DNA of 12,594 nt from Treponema sp. (GTDB lineage Bacteria > Spirochaetota > Spirochaetia > Treponematales > Breznakiellaceae), in assembly GCA_031290325.1 (NCBI GenBank), contig JAITNU010000040.1:1-12594 (forward strand). Reading direction: 5' to 3'. Below the pieces are notes generated by a model. That model saw only the letters and a list, made by a program, of their open reading frames with translations. It did not search any database and had not been told where the DNA came from. The position numbers and the translations under genes are program-made. The first letter of the stretch is position 1, and the number at the start of each line of letters is the position of its first letter. Shown here in pieces: positions 1-7,039 of this stretch.

Positions 1-2162
1 ACCCGTTTGCCATAGCCGTATTCTGAAAGGAGGAGCATCGTCTCCGTATCGTCCACCCGGAGCAGCCCGGTGAGGGCGTCGTCGTCATCGAGCTTCATAC
101 CTGCGACACCCCGGGAGGCGCGGCCCATAGCCCGGATGTGCTCTTCACTGGTACGCAGGGCCTGGCCCTTCCGGGAGATCAGGACCACCTCGTCACTGCC
201 GCCGGTGAGGATAGCGCTCACGAGTTTGTCCCCTTCGTCCAGCTTGATGGCAATGACTCCGCGGGTCTTGGCCTTGGCGAACTCGCTGGTCATGACCTTC
301 TTGACCACCCCACGGGCAGTGCCCATGAGGAGATACTGGTCATCCGTAAAGTCCAGGAGAGACACTACAGTGGTGATGTCTTCCTCAGGGGAAACCGTGA
401 GGATACTCTTGATGTGGGTACCCTTTGAGGTCCGGGAGCCTTCCGGGAGTTCATGGACCTTGGTCCAGTAGGCCTTCCCTGCATTGGTAATGAACATGAT
501 GTATTCATGGGTGGAGGCCACAAAGACTTGCTCCACAAAGTCATCTTCCGCGAGTTTGGCACTGACCATACCTTTACCCCCCCGGCCCTGGTTTCGGTAG
601 GCTGATACGGGAACCCGTTTAACATAGCCAAGGTTGGAAATGAGAATGACCACTTCCTCTTTTTGAATAAGATCTTCGATATTAATAGTTTCTACCTCCC
701 CGGCCACAATCTCAGTGCGCCGTTTATCCCCATATCGCTGGGAAATACTCATAGTTTCGTCCTTGATGACTCCAAGGAGTTTCCCCTCATCTGCCAAAAG
801 GGATTTAAAATAGGTTATGCGGGTTTTTAGCTCCAGGAGTTCCTGCTGCAACTTTTCGTTTTCCAGACTCGTGAGCCGTCCCAGGCGCATATCCACAATG
901 GCCTCGGCCTGGGCCTCGGAGAAGAGAAAGCGCTCCCTCAGACCAGTCCTGGCGGTGTTTACATCCCGGGATCCCCTGATGACCACCACCACCTCGTCGA
1001 TGTGTGTCAGGGCAATCACGAGACCATCAAGGATATGGGCATGCTCCTCAGCCTTACGCAGCTCGTACTGGGTCCGCCGGGTAACCACTTCCACCCGGTG
1101 TTCCACGAAGTAGCGGATCAGCTCCTTTAAGTTGAGACACTGGGGTTTGCCCCTTACCAGGGCCAGGTTGATGATCCCAAACGAGGATTGCAGGCTGGTA
1201 TGGGAGAAGAGCTGATTCAGCACCACCTTGAGGATGGCCCCTTTTTTCAGTTCAATGACAATACGCAGTCCGTCGCGGTCAGATTCATCCCGGTGCTCGG
1301 CAATACCGTCTATCACCTTGTCCCGCATCAGCTCCCCGATCCTGATGAGCAGGGCGGCCTTGTTCACGGTATAGGGGATCTCATTGAAGATAATCACCTC
1401 CCGTCCGGCCTTGGCGCTCTCCACGGTGAACTTGCCCCGGACCAGTATCTTCCCCCGGCCTGTACGATAGGCATCCTTGATGCCCCGTCTGCCAAATATA
1501 ATGCCCCCAGTGGGAAAATCCGGCCCTTGAATATACCCCATGAGTTCATCAATGGTGATATCCAGGTTGTCAATGTAGGCGCAGACCGCCATACACACTT
1601 CCCCCAGGTTATGGGGGAGCATATTGGTAGCCATACCCACGGCAATACCGCTTGACCCGTTGATGAGCAGGTTCGGCACTGCCGCGGGAAGCACCGAGGG
1701 TTCATCCAGGGAGTCATCGAAATTGGGGATGAACGCTACGGTTTCTTTACCCAGGTCCTGGAGCATCTCATCGCCAATACGGGAAAGCCGAGCCTCGGTA
1801 TACCGCATGGCCGCCGGTGGATCACCATCCACCGAGCCGAAGTTACCCTGCCCCAGTACCAGGGGATAGCGGAGGGAAAAGTCCTGAGCCATCCTGACCA
1901 GGGCATCATAGAGGGCCAGATCACCGTGGGGATGGTACTTACCCATCGTATCCCCAATGATACGGGCGCTCTTCTTGGTAGCGACATTGGGACGAAGCCC
2001 CAATTCCTCCATAGCATAAAGGAGCCGCCGGTGCACAGGCTTGAGCCCATCCCGCACATCCGGTAAGGCTCGTGCCACGATAACGGACATGGCATAGTTA
2101 AGATAGGCGGTCTTGACTTCCTCTTCTATCGCGGCAGGTATAATTTTTCCGGTATCAGCCAC
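1..2162 (-). CDS. gyrA: DNA gyrase subunit A, C-terminal end outside window
   Basis: GyrA is the DNA-cleaving subunit of gyrase (A2B2), which puts negative supercoils into DNA using ATP. About 720 codons are read without interruption; the last part of the C-terminal beta-pinwheel lies beyond the left edge (family length is about 800-875). Visible landmarks are the QRDR stretch HPHGDLALYD (residues 77-86), the catalytic tyrosine Tyr121 in MRYTEAR, and a GyrA box QGRGGKG at residues 525-531, which marks this as gyrase rather than topoisomerase IV. The start is GTG at 2162: an in-frame ATG just upstream is followed at once by TAA, and an AAGGA sits 9 bases before the GTG. The residue matching E. 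coli Ser83 is leucine (codon 1917-1919). Monocistronic transcription from its own promoter is likely. Confidence 0.97.
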   Translation of the reverse strand, partial: MADTGKIIPAAIEEEVKTAYLNYAMSVIVARALPDVRDGLKPVHRRLLYAMEELGLRPNVATKKSARIIGDTMGKYHPHGDLALYDALVRMAQDFSLRYPLVLGQGNFGSVDGDPPAAMRYTEARLSRIGDEMLQDLGKETVAFIPNFDDSLDEPSVLPAAVPNLLINGSSGIAVGMATNMLPHNLGEVCMAVCAYIDNLDITIDELMGYIQGPDFPTGGIIFGRRGIKDAYRTGRGKILVRGKFTVESAKAGREVIIFNEIPYTVNKAALLIRIGELMRDKVIDGIAEHRDESDRDGLRIVIELKKGAILKVVLNQLFSHTSLQSSFGIINLALVRGKPQCLNLKELIRYFVEHRVEVVTRRTQYELRKAEEHAHILDGLVIALTHIDEVVVVIRGSRDVNTARTGLRERFLFSEAQAEAIVDMRLGRLTSLENEKLQQELLELKTRITYFKSLLADEGKLLGVIKDETMSISQRYGDKRRTEIVAGEVETINIEDLIQKEEVVILISNLGYVKRVPVSAYRNQGRGGKGMVSAKLAEDDFVEQVFVASTHEYIMFITNAGKAYWTKVHELPEGSRTSKGTHIKSILTVSPEEDITTVVSLLDFTDDQYLLMGTARGVVKKVMTSEFAKAKTRGVIAIKLDEGDKLVSAILTGGSDEVVLISRKGQALRTSEEHIRAMGRASRGVAGMKLDDDDALTGLLRVDDTETMLLLSEYGYGKR

Positions 2163-2173
2163 AGAATCGTATC

Positions 2174-2238
2174 CTTACATCTTTGAGGCGCCTTCAAAAC
2201 CAACAGGTATTGAAAACAACCGTTTTTTAATATGTAAG
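2174..2238 (-). promoter_or_regulatory. gyrA leader with complementary ends and an internal palindrome
   Basis: The gyrA leader begins with CTTACAT (2238-2232 on the minus strand) and ends with its exact complement ATGTAAG (2180-2174), which overlaps the AAGGA ribosome binding site. Between them is a near-palindrome, TTTGAGGCGCCTTCAAA on the plus strand at 2182-2198. Pairing of the 7-mers would hide the ribosome binding site. The 7 bp helix closes a loop of about 50 bases, so it needs the inner hairpin for stability, and the predicted +1 (near 2236) would clip its first bases. Regulatory function is inference only. Confidence 0.25.
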
Positions 2239-2242
2239 AAGA

Positions 2243-2271
2243 ACAATATTATAAATCGAATTTTTTGTCAA
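2243..2271 (-). promoter_or_regulatory. Predicted sigma70-type promoter of gyrA
   Basis: Read on the minus strand, a perfect -35 TTGACA (2271-2266) is followed by a 17-base spacer and a -10 TATTGT (2248-2243, four of six matches). Transcription would start near 2236, giving a leader of about 74 bases. It lies in the 170 bp gap downstream of the M18 gene, so gyrA need not depend on the upstream operon. Confidence 0.55.
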
Positions 2272-2332
2272 ATGCCTGAGCACCGGCTTTTTGGTGTAAC
2301 AAGCCAGGAAACCCGTAATTTTCTGATTTCCC

Positions 2333-3787
2333 CTAGACTTCCCGCAGGAACGCGATATAGCCCTTGTAGGTGGTGTAGAGGTCTATCTTGCTTATCACCT
2401 CAAAGGGGGAATGCATAGAAAGCACGGGAATGCCGCAGTCTAACACGTCAAGCCCCAGGTTGGCGATAAACTGGGCTATGGTGCCGCCCCCGCCTTTATC
2501 GACCTTGCCCAGGTTTCCGTATTGCCAGCGGACCTTGTTTTTATTGAGAAGTCCCTGAACTTTCTGGCAGAACTCGGCGTTGGCATCGCTGCCCCCTACT
2601 TTTCCGCCCCTGCCGGTGTATTTACTGAGTACAATGCCCTTACCGAAGTAGGATGCGGTTTTCTTATCGTAGACCCCATCGTAGTTCGGATCGTAGGCGG
2701 CGTTCACGTCCGCCGAGAGCATGGAGGACTTTCCTAAGCATTGGCGCAGGGCAATCCCGGAATAGGCAGCAAGGGTTTTCGAACAGAGATAGGCGATGAA
2801 GTTTTCAAAGAGCCGGGATTGGGCGCCGGTGTTCCCCATGGAACCGATCTCTTCCTTATCGGTTAAAAGACAGACCACGGTTTTCTCAGGCACCGGAACG
2901 GAGGCGAAGCTCAGAACCGCGTGCAGGGCCGCGTAAGCGCAGCTCCGGTCATCATGGCCATAAGCGCCTATCATACTCCGGTCAAGGCCGATATCCCGGG
3001 CTTTATGAGCAGGGACGAATTCAATTTCAGCGCCTGAGAAATCCTCTTCCTGGATACCGTATTGTTCGTATAACAGATTGAGCAGGTTGAGCTTAACCCG
3101 GTCCTTGGCCTTGGGGTCCTTGTAGGGCCGGGAACCGGCGAGGATATCCAGGTCTTCACCATCAAAAAATTCCGCTGCCTTTTTCTGCATCTGTTCCCGT
3201 GCAAGATGGGGCAGGAGGTCCGTAATCGTAAAAACCGGATCCCCTGGATCTTCACCAATACACAGCTCACGCTTCTCCCCATCCTTTCTGATAAGCACCC
3301 CGTGCATGGCCAGGGGGATAGTGGTCCACTGATAGGGCTTGATTCCCCCATAATAGTGGGTATCGAACAGGGCCAGGTCGGTATTTTCATACAGGGGATT
3401 GGTCTTGAGATCGATCCGCGGGGAATCCACATGGGCGCCCACGACATTGACCCCCTCACTCAAAGGCCGATTGCCGATTACCGCGAAAAGGAGGGATTTG
3501 CCCTTGATATTCTGATACACCTTTGCCCCAGGCAGCAGGAAACCGCTTTCTCCGAGGAGGGCCTCTATATCGGTAAAGCCCTGGGTGTTCAGCATATCCA
3601 GGCTCTGGCGGATAAACTCCCGTTCGGTCTTGCTTTGGTCCAGGAAGGTCTTATACCCTTCTCCGTAGCGCTGGACCGCTTCAAGCTCCTCATGTGCGGC
3701 AGTATCCCAGCAATTTTTTATTTCAAAAAACAGCTTTTCCGCCAGCAACTGTCCCTCGGTCTTTTCTTTTTCGGCTTCGTTTCCCAT
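2333..3787 (-). CDS. M18 family metallo-aminopeptidase
   Basis: This is a cytoplasmic two-metal (zinc) exopeptidase that removes N-terminal residues from peptides; M18 enzymes often prefer acidic or neutral residues and form large tetrahedral dodecamers. At 484 residues it is full length for the bacterial members. Metal and catalytic residues are visible in family order: His119 in GAHVDSPR, Asp279 in HDDRSCAY, the Glu pair 312-313 in DKEEIGSMGN, Asp360 in SADVNAAYDP and His459 in LSMHSPFE. The ATG at 3787 follows the hsp20 stop by 3 bases, and AGGA about 10 bases upstream lies inside the end of hsp20, so translation is probably coupled. Pairing with Hsp20 suggests a role in peptide turnover under protein stress, but that is inference. 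Substrate cannot be read from the sequence. Confidence 0.95.
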   Translation of the reverse strand: MGNEAEKEKTEGQLLAEKLFFEIKNCWDTAAHEELEAVQRYGEGYKTFLDQSKTEREFIRQSLDMLNTQGFTDIEALLGESGFLLPGAKVYQNIKGKSLLFAVIGNRPLSEGVNVVGAHVDSPRIDLKTNPLYENTDLALFDTHYYGGIKPYQWTTIPLAMHGVLIRKDGEKRELCIGEDPGDPVFTITDLLPHLAREQMQKKAAEFFDGEDLDILAGSRPYKDPKAKDRVKLNLLNLLYEQYGIQEEDFSGAEIEFVPAHKARDIGLDRSMIGAYGHDDRSCAYAALHAVLSFASVPVPEKTVVCLLTDKEEIGSMGNTGAQSRLFENFIAYLCSKTLAAYSGIALRQCLGKSSMLSADVNAAYDPNYDGVYDKKTASYFGKGIVLSKYTGRGGKVGGSDANAEFCQKVQGLLNKNKVRWQYGNLGKVDKGGGGTIAQFIANLGLDVLDCGIPVLSMHSPFEVISKIDLYTTYKGYIAFLREV

Positions 3788-3790
3788 GGC

Positions 3791-4348
3791 CTAGGTATCC
3801 TGCTCCTTGATTATTTCAATTTTTATCCCGTCGCTTTGATCCGGCTCGTCCTTGGGAGGAATGGTAACCTTGAGGATACCGTTTTTGTAGACCGCCTTCA
3901 CCTGTTCCTGGGCATATTTATCCAGGGGGACGTAATATTTCTGTTTTTCAATGTCCTTCATCTTGAGGCGGCGTTTAAAATACCGGAAGTTCTCCTCTAT
4001 TGGCATCTCATCCAGTTGCCCCTGGGTGGCTTCCCCGATCTTCGCGGAGAAGACCATATAATCCCCCTGGAAGGAGAGGTTGATGTCTTTCTCTTCGAAA
4101 CCGGCCAGGGCGAACTCAAAGATCATGCTCCGATCCTGGGTCATATAGACATTCATGGGAGGATAGGAGTAATTGGGGTAATAATCGACGTTTTCGTCAA
4201 AGGGCCGGGAACCAAAAGGTCCCCGTGGTCCACATCGGGGATCAAAGGGATCAAAATTACGATGAAATTCATTGCTGAAATTCTGGGCAGCCTCGAAAAT
4301 TTCGTCAAAAATCGTACCCAGGTCCATATAACCTTTTGTACCTTTCAT
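3791..4348 (-). CDS. Small heat-shock protein, Hsp20/alpha-crystallin family
   Basis: An ATP-independent holdase chaperone of 185 residues. The first ~60 residues are a variable arm rich in Phe, Tyr, Pro and Asp. The alpha-crystallin domain runs from about residue 64 to 166 and ends in the family signature: AVYKNGILKVTIPP at 152-165, with the conserved Gly-Ile-Leu. A C-terminal I-x-I motif (Ile175-Lys-Ile177) is present, which in the family docks subunits into oligomers. The ATG at 4348 has a strong AGAGGAG six bases upstream. It is first in a two-gene unit with the M18 peptidase. No CIRCE-type inverted repeat (TTAGCACTC...GAGTGCTAA) is seen upstream, so HrcA control is not supported; the leader instead carries a stable hairpin. 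Confidence 0.93.
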   Translation of the reverse strand: MKGTKGYMDLGTIFDEIFEAAQNFSNEFHRNFDPFDPRCGPRGPFGSRPFDENVDYYPNYSYPPMNVYMTQDRSMIFEFALAGFEEKDINLSFQGDYMVFSAKIGEATQGQLDEMPIEENFRYFKRRLKMKDIEKQKYYVPLDKYAQEQVKAVYKNGILKVTIPPKDEPDQSDGIKIEIIKEQDT

Positions 4349-4392
4349 GCTAGACTCCTCTACACACGCAGGATGACCTACAGGTGCTGTTT

Positions 4393-4411
4393 ACCGGCCT
4401 TACGGCCCGGT
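4393..4411 (-). promoter_or_regulatory. GNRA-capped hairpin in the hsp20 leader
   Basis: On the minus strand ACCGGGCC-GTAA-GGCCGGT folds into seven GC-rich base pairs with one bulged G and a GUAA tetraloop of the GNRA class. It lies 44 bases before the hsp20 ATG and is not followed by a T-tract, so it is not an intrinsic terminator. A second, weaker hairpin (arms CAA..GGAT / ATCC..TTG, 4441-4460) sits at the predicted 5' end of the same leader. A role in mRNA stability or heat response is possible but untested. Confidence 0.4.
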
Positions 4412-4464
4412 GATGATTGAACCCTCATGGGAGCGGTTCTCAAGGATATACATCCTCTTGAATA

Positions 4465-4493
4465 AAGCTACTATGCTTTAGAAAATTTGTCAA
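4465..4493 (-). promoter_or_regulatory. Predicted promoter of the hsp20-M18 unit
   Basis: On the minus strand there is a perfect -35 TTGACA (4493-4488), a 17-base spacer and a weak -10 TAGCTT (4470-4465, three of six matches). A 6 bp inverted repeat TAAAGC...GCTTTA overlaps the spacer and -10. Start near 4458 would give a leader of about 110 bases. The poor -10 leaves room for an activator, another sigma factor or a different start. Confidence 0.4.
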
Positions 4494-4511
4494 TAGGTAT
4501 GCAGCCCTCCA

Positions 4512-4540
4512 TTGATTTTATCACGATGAGCGGCTATAAC
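4512..4540 (+). promoter_or_regulatory. Predicted promoter of thyX
   Basis: TTGATT (4512-4517), a 17-base spacer and TATAAC (4535-4540, five of six matches) form a good sigma70-type promoter. Start would be near 4547, leaving a leader of about 25 bases with GAGG at 4563-4566 ahead of the thyX ATG. It is divergent from the hsp20 promoter, the two -35 boxes being about 20 bp apart. Confidence 0.55.
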
Positions 4541-4571
4541 CCTATGCAATCATTATATAAAAGAGGATAGT

Positions 4572-5420
4572 ATGGCCCATTGTATTGTGCCTGAGGCAGA
4601 GGCGATTTTAGACCGGGAATTCCCGGTTTTAGATAAGGGATTCATCAGACTGGTGGATTATTTAGGCGGTGATGAACGGGTGGTACAGGCTGCACGGGTA
4701 TCTTACGGGGCAGGAACCAAGGGGTACCGGGAAGATGCGGGACTTATTGATTACCTCTTGCGGAATCGTCATACCTCGCCTTTTGAACAGGTGATGCTGA
4801 CCTTTCATGTCAAGCTCCCCATCTTTGTTGCCCGCCAGTGGATACGGCACCGGACCGCACGGGTCAATGAAATTTCCGGGCGTTACTCGATTATGAAAGA
4901 CGATTTCTATGTACCCGCCCCAGGGGATATAGCCCTCCAGAGCACCGACAATAAACAGGGCCGTTCCGCTGAAGCGCTGGACACCCAACGGGCCGGAGCG
5001 GTTCAGGCTTCCCTGACAGAAGAACAGCAACGGGCCTATACCGCGTATTCCAGCCTTATCCAAGGGGGTATCGCACGGGAACTGGCGCGGATCAACCTGC
5101 CGCTCTCGCTCTATACCGAATGGTACTGGCAGATAGACCTGCACAACCTGTTCCACTTTCTGGAACTCAGGCTCCATGCCCATGCCCAAAAGGAAATCCG
5201 TCTCTATGGGGAGGTGCTCCTGGGAATCACGAAAAAAGTAGCTCCCCGGTGCTGCGAATCCTTTGAGCGCCACATTCTGGGGGGGATCTCCTTCTCTCAA
5301 GAAGAACTCGCTGAACTTAAACGCCGGCTGGATACCCCAGGGGCACCGGTACTGACCGGAAAAGCCCTGGAACGGTTTGAGGAAAAACTCCGCCACTGCG
5401 GTATATCTTATGCGGATTGA
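4572..5420 (+). CDS. thyX: Flavin-dependent thymidylate synthase ThyX
   Basis: ThyX makes dTMP from dUMP using methylene-tetrahydrofolate as carbon donor and reduced FAD/NADPH as reductant, so it does not produce dihydrofolate as ThyA does. The 282-residue protein carries the diagnostic RHR-x7-S motif at Arg92-His93-Arg94...Ser102. Other conserved stretches are RHTSPFEQ (66-73), ARINLPLSLYTEWYWQ (172-187) and LRLHAHAQKEIR (199-210), which line the FAD and dUMP sites. An insert around residues 118-140 (QSTDNKQGRS) is typical of the longer ThyX forms. The ATG at 4572 has GAGG five bases upstream. No thyA or dihydrofolate reductase gene lies nearby. Its end overlaps the convergent PAP2-like gene by 13 bp and no terminator is visible there. 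Confidence 0.96.
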   Translation: MAHCIVPEAEAILDREFPVLDKGFIRLVDYLGGDERVVQAARVSYGAGTKGYREDAGLIDYLLRNRHTSPFEQVMLTFHVKLPIFVARQWIRHRTARVNEISGRYSIMKDDFYVPAPGDIALQSTDNKQGRSAEALDTQRAGAVQASLTEEQQRAYTAYSSLIQGGIARELARINLPLSLYTEWYWQIDLHNLFHFLELRLHAHAQKEIRLYGEVLLGITKKVAPRCCESFERHILGGISFSQEELAELKRRLDTPGAPVLTGKALERFEEKLRHCGISYAD

Positions 5421-6259
5421 GCCTGGAGGAAGCTCAGGAGCGGGGTTTCCCAGGACGCGGCAACGGTCCCTTCCCGGAGGAAACGCCGGTACAGGTCCAG
5501 GATATGGCTTCTGATGAGGCTGCTGTCCTCCTGAGTGGGCAGGACGGCGCGGATAAAGAGGCGGGAAACAAAGTCCTCTGCCTCCTCGGGGGAAAACAGG
5601 GAGGGGTCAAACCGGGTCATGGTGTACAGGGTAGCGGCAATGCAGTTGACGCTATGCTGCTTCACATAGAGGATCGCCTCGGTAATGGTCAGCGCCCCCT
5701 GGCGGATTTCCTCAAGCTGGGGGGCACATTGAGGTTCATCCCCCAGAGCACGGATCAGGTCCCTGAAAAGGGTATAGGTGCGGATGACCACCATCACATG
5801 GAGACTGGGGATACACATCAGGTGAGGGTCGGTTGTGTGGATGAGCACAAACTTGGGATGGGCAAGGTAATGGGGACGGTGAGTCGTGGAAAGGTGTTTG
5901 GTATAGACCTCTGCGGCAAAGCCATATATCTTCCTTATGGAATCCATAAACACCACCGCTCCGGTAATCCCCCGGCGGCAATAGGTGTCCAGGAGAAACC
6001 CAAGCACCCGCACCCAGAAGGCGATAAAGTCAAGATAGACCGCGACCTTGCCGGGGATAAAGGGTATTGCGTCATCCAGGGGATGATCCACCGCTGAAAC
6101 CGGTATACGCCCTGGCAACAAAGCCGCCTTGTACTGCAGAAAGAAAAAATTATACAGCATCGCCTTTATGCACCTGATACCGGCGCGTCTGAGGCACGGA
6201 TTGGCTGCTATTTTGATACACGTGTGCACCAGAGATGCATCAGCCACCTGTTTCATCAT
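5408..6259 (-). CDS. Membrane protein with divergent PAP2-like signature
   Basis: This 283-residue protein is not one I can name, but it carries most of a PAP2 (type 2 phosphatidic acid phosphatase) pattern. A DDAIPFIP stretch (62-69) followed by a hydrophobic segment (about 73-91) resembles the entry of PAP2-like lipid phosphatases and transferases. Lys121-x6-Arg128-Pro129 fits motif C1 (KX6RP) exactly. PSLH at 151-154 fits motif C2 (PSGH). His202, about 50 residues later, sits where the C3 histidine belongs, but the C3 arginine and aspartate (SRX5HX3D) are missing. If active it would act on a lipid phosphate at the membrane; it could also be a non-catalytic relative. The start is the first of two adjacent ATGs, with GGTGA about seven bases upstream. 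Confidence 0.75.
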   Translation of the reverse strand: MMKQVADASLVHTCIKIAANPCLRRAGIRCIKAMLYNFFFLQYKAALLPGRIPVSAVDHPLDDAIPFIPGKVAVYLDFIAFWVRVLGFLLDTYCRRGITGAVVFMDSIRKIYGFAAEVYTKHLSTTHRPHYLAHPKFVLIHTTDPHLMCIPSLHVMVVIRTYTLFRDLIRALGDEPQCAPQLEEIRQGALTITEAILYVKQHSVNCIAATLYTMTRFDPSLFSPEEAEDFVSRLFIRAVLPTQEDSSLIRSHILDLYRRFLREGTVAASWETPLLSFLQAQSA

Positions 6260-6310
6260 AATGTATCACCATAAACCGGTATCCCTTATCCTGTCTATAT
6301 GGAATAATCA

Positions 6311-6319
6311 TGGCATAAT
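6311..6319 (+). promoter_or_regulatory. Possible extended -10 element
   Basis: TGG-CATAAT matches an extended -10 (TGn plus five of six of TATAAT). No convincing -35 is seen. It sits 21 bases before an ATG at 6341 that has a strong GGGAGGA, which is the main reason to consider it real. Confidence 0.3.
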
Positions 6320-6340
6320 TTTTGAAACAGGGAGGATACG

Positions 6341-7039
6341 ATGCCCTCTCGTGAATGCCCTGGCGATGTGGGGTCTATGCAGAGCGGGCTTCAGGGGAAC
6401 CACGAAACCCTCTTTGCCAAGTCCATCCTGGACGGTTCCATCTCAAAGGAAATCCGGGTGGCCAACCCCTGCAATCTTCATCCCCTGACTCTACCTGGGG
6501 ATTGTTGGGCACTGAACTGCGGTTTTCCCTTGGAGGAAGGAATGAGACAACGGGGCGTTCTCCGCATATACCGGTTAAAAATCCTCCAAAGGCGCATCGG
6601 TATCCATCATTTCCGGAATGGTATAGACCAGAGTTCCGGTCTTGCGAACCCGGATTTCGGCAAAGCCCTTGGAAACCAGGGTATCAAGGTTTTTTTTGGC
6701 TTCTTCGATGGAAACATTCGCCGCCAGCGCCACTTCACTGGCACTGAGGACGCCCTTTTGCTCTTTGGCCAATTTAAGAATAACCCGCTCCACGGTTTCC
6801 TTCTCTTTGACAATCCGGGCATCTCCATCATTCACATACCGCCAATTCCTGGCTCCCTGCCGGACGACGATTGGGTTAAACAGGGCATTCCGAATATTCG
6901 CCTCCCTGACCTGTCCAGGCAGGGTGAAAAAATCATAAATCGCGCCTACCATGCCGAGGCCGCCGGTACACATCCAGAGAAGGCCTGTGGGGATTTTCCC
7001 CAAATAAAAACGGTGAAATCCCAGTGCACCACAGCCTGA
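6341..7039 (+). CDS. Uncertain reading frame or gene remnant, unknown function
   Basis: An open frame of 232 codons starts at an ATG with a near-ideal GGGAGGA (6330-6336) and a possible promoter upstream. The first ~75 codons (to about 6570) lie in otherwise empty sequence and use codons like the confirmed genes; this part includes ETLFAKSILDGSISKEIRV. I do not recognise it. From about 6575 on the frame is antisense to the whole TM2-domain gene and is probably open only because that gene is GC-rich. The likeliest reading is a small gene or a 5' gene remnant, 6341 to about 6570, whose natural end has been lost. No membrane segment or known motif is visible. Confidence 0.25.
   Translation: MPSRECPGDVGSMQSGLQGNHETLFAKSILDGSISKEIRVANPCNLHPLTLPGDCWALNCGFPLEEGMRQRGVLRIYRLKILQRRIGIHHFRNGIDQSSGLANPDFGKALGNQGIKVFFGFFDGNIRRQRHFTGTEDALLLFGQFKNNPLHGFLLFDNPGISIIHIPPIPGSLPDDDWVKQGIPNIRLPDLSRQGEKIINRAYHAEAAGTHPEKACGDFPQIKTVKSQCTTA

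Noticed and set aside
1188..1655. 155-codon plus-strand open frame
   Set aside because: It lies inside gyrA on the opposite strand and shows no independent signals.
3206..4420. 404-codon plus-strand open frame
   Set aside because: It is antisense to the M18 peptidase and hsp20, both with full family motifs. It has no motif or good ribosome binding site of its own and is a by-product of GC-rich coding on the other strand.
4349..4571. CIRCE/HrcA operator between hsp20 and thyX
   Set aside because: No pair resembling TTAGCACTC and GAGTGCTAA with 9-base spacing is present on either strand; only unrelated short inverted repeats are seen.
4662..5396. 244-codon minus-strand open frame
   Set aside because: It is wholly antisense to thyX, which carries the diagnostic RHR-x7-S motif; no motif or upstream signal is seen.
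5417..6097. 226-codon plus-strand open frame
   Set aside because: It is antisense to the PAP2-like gene. Its composition (Gly, His, Gln-rich) is not protein-like, whereas the minus frame has an ordered hydrophobic pattern and family motifs.
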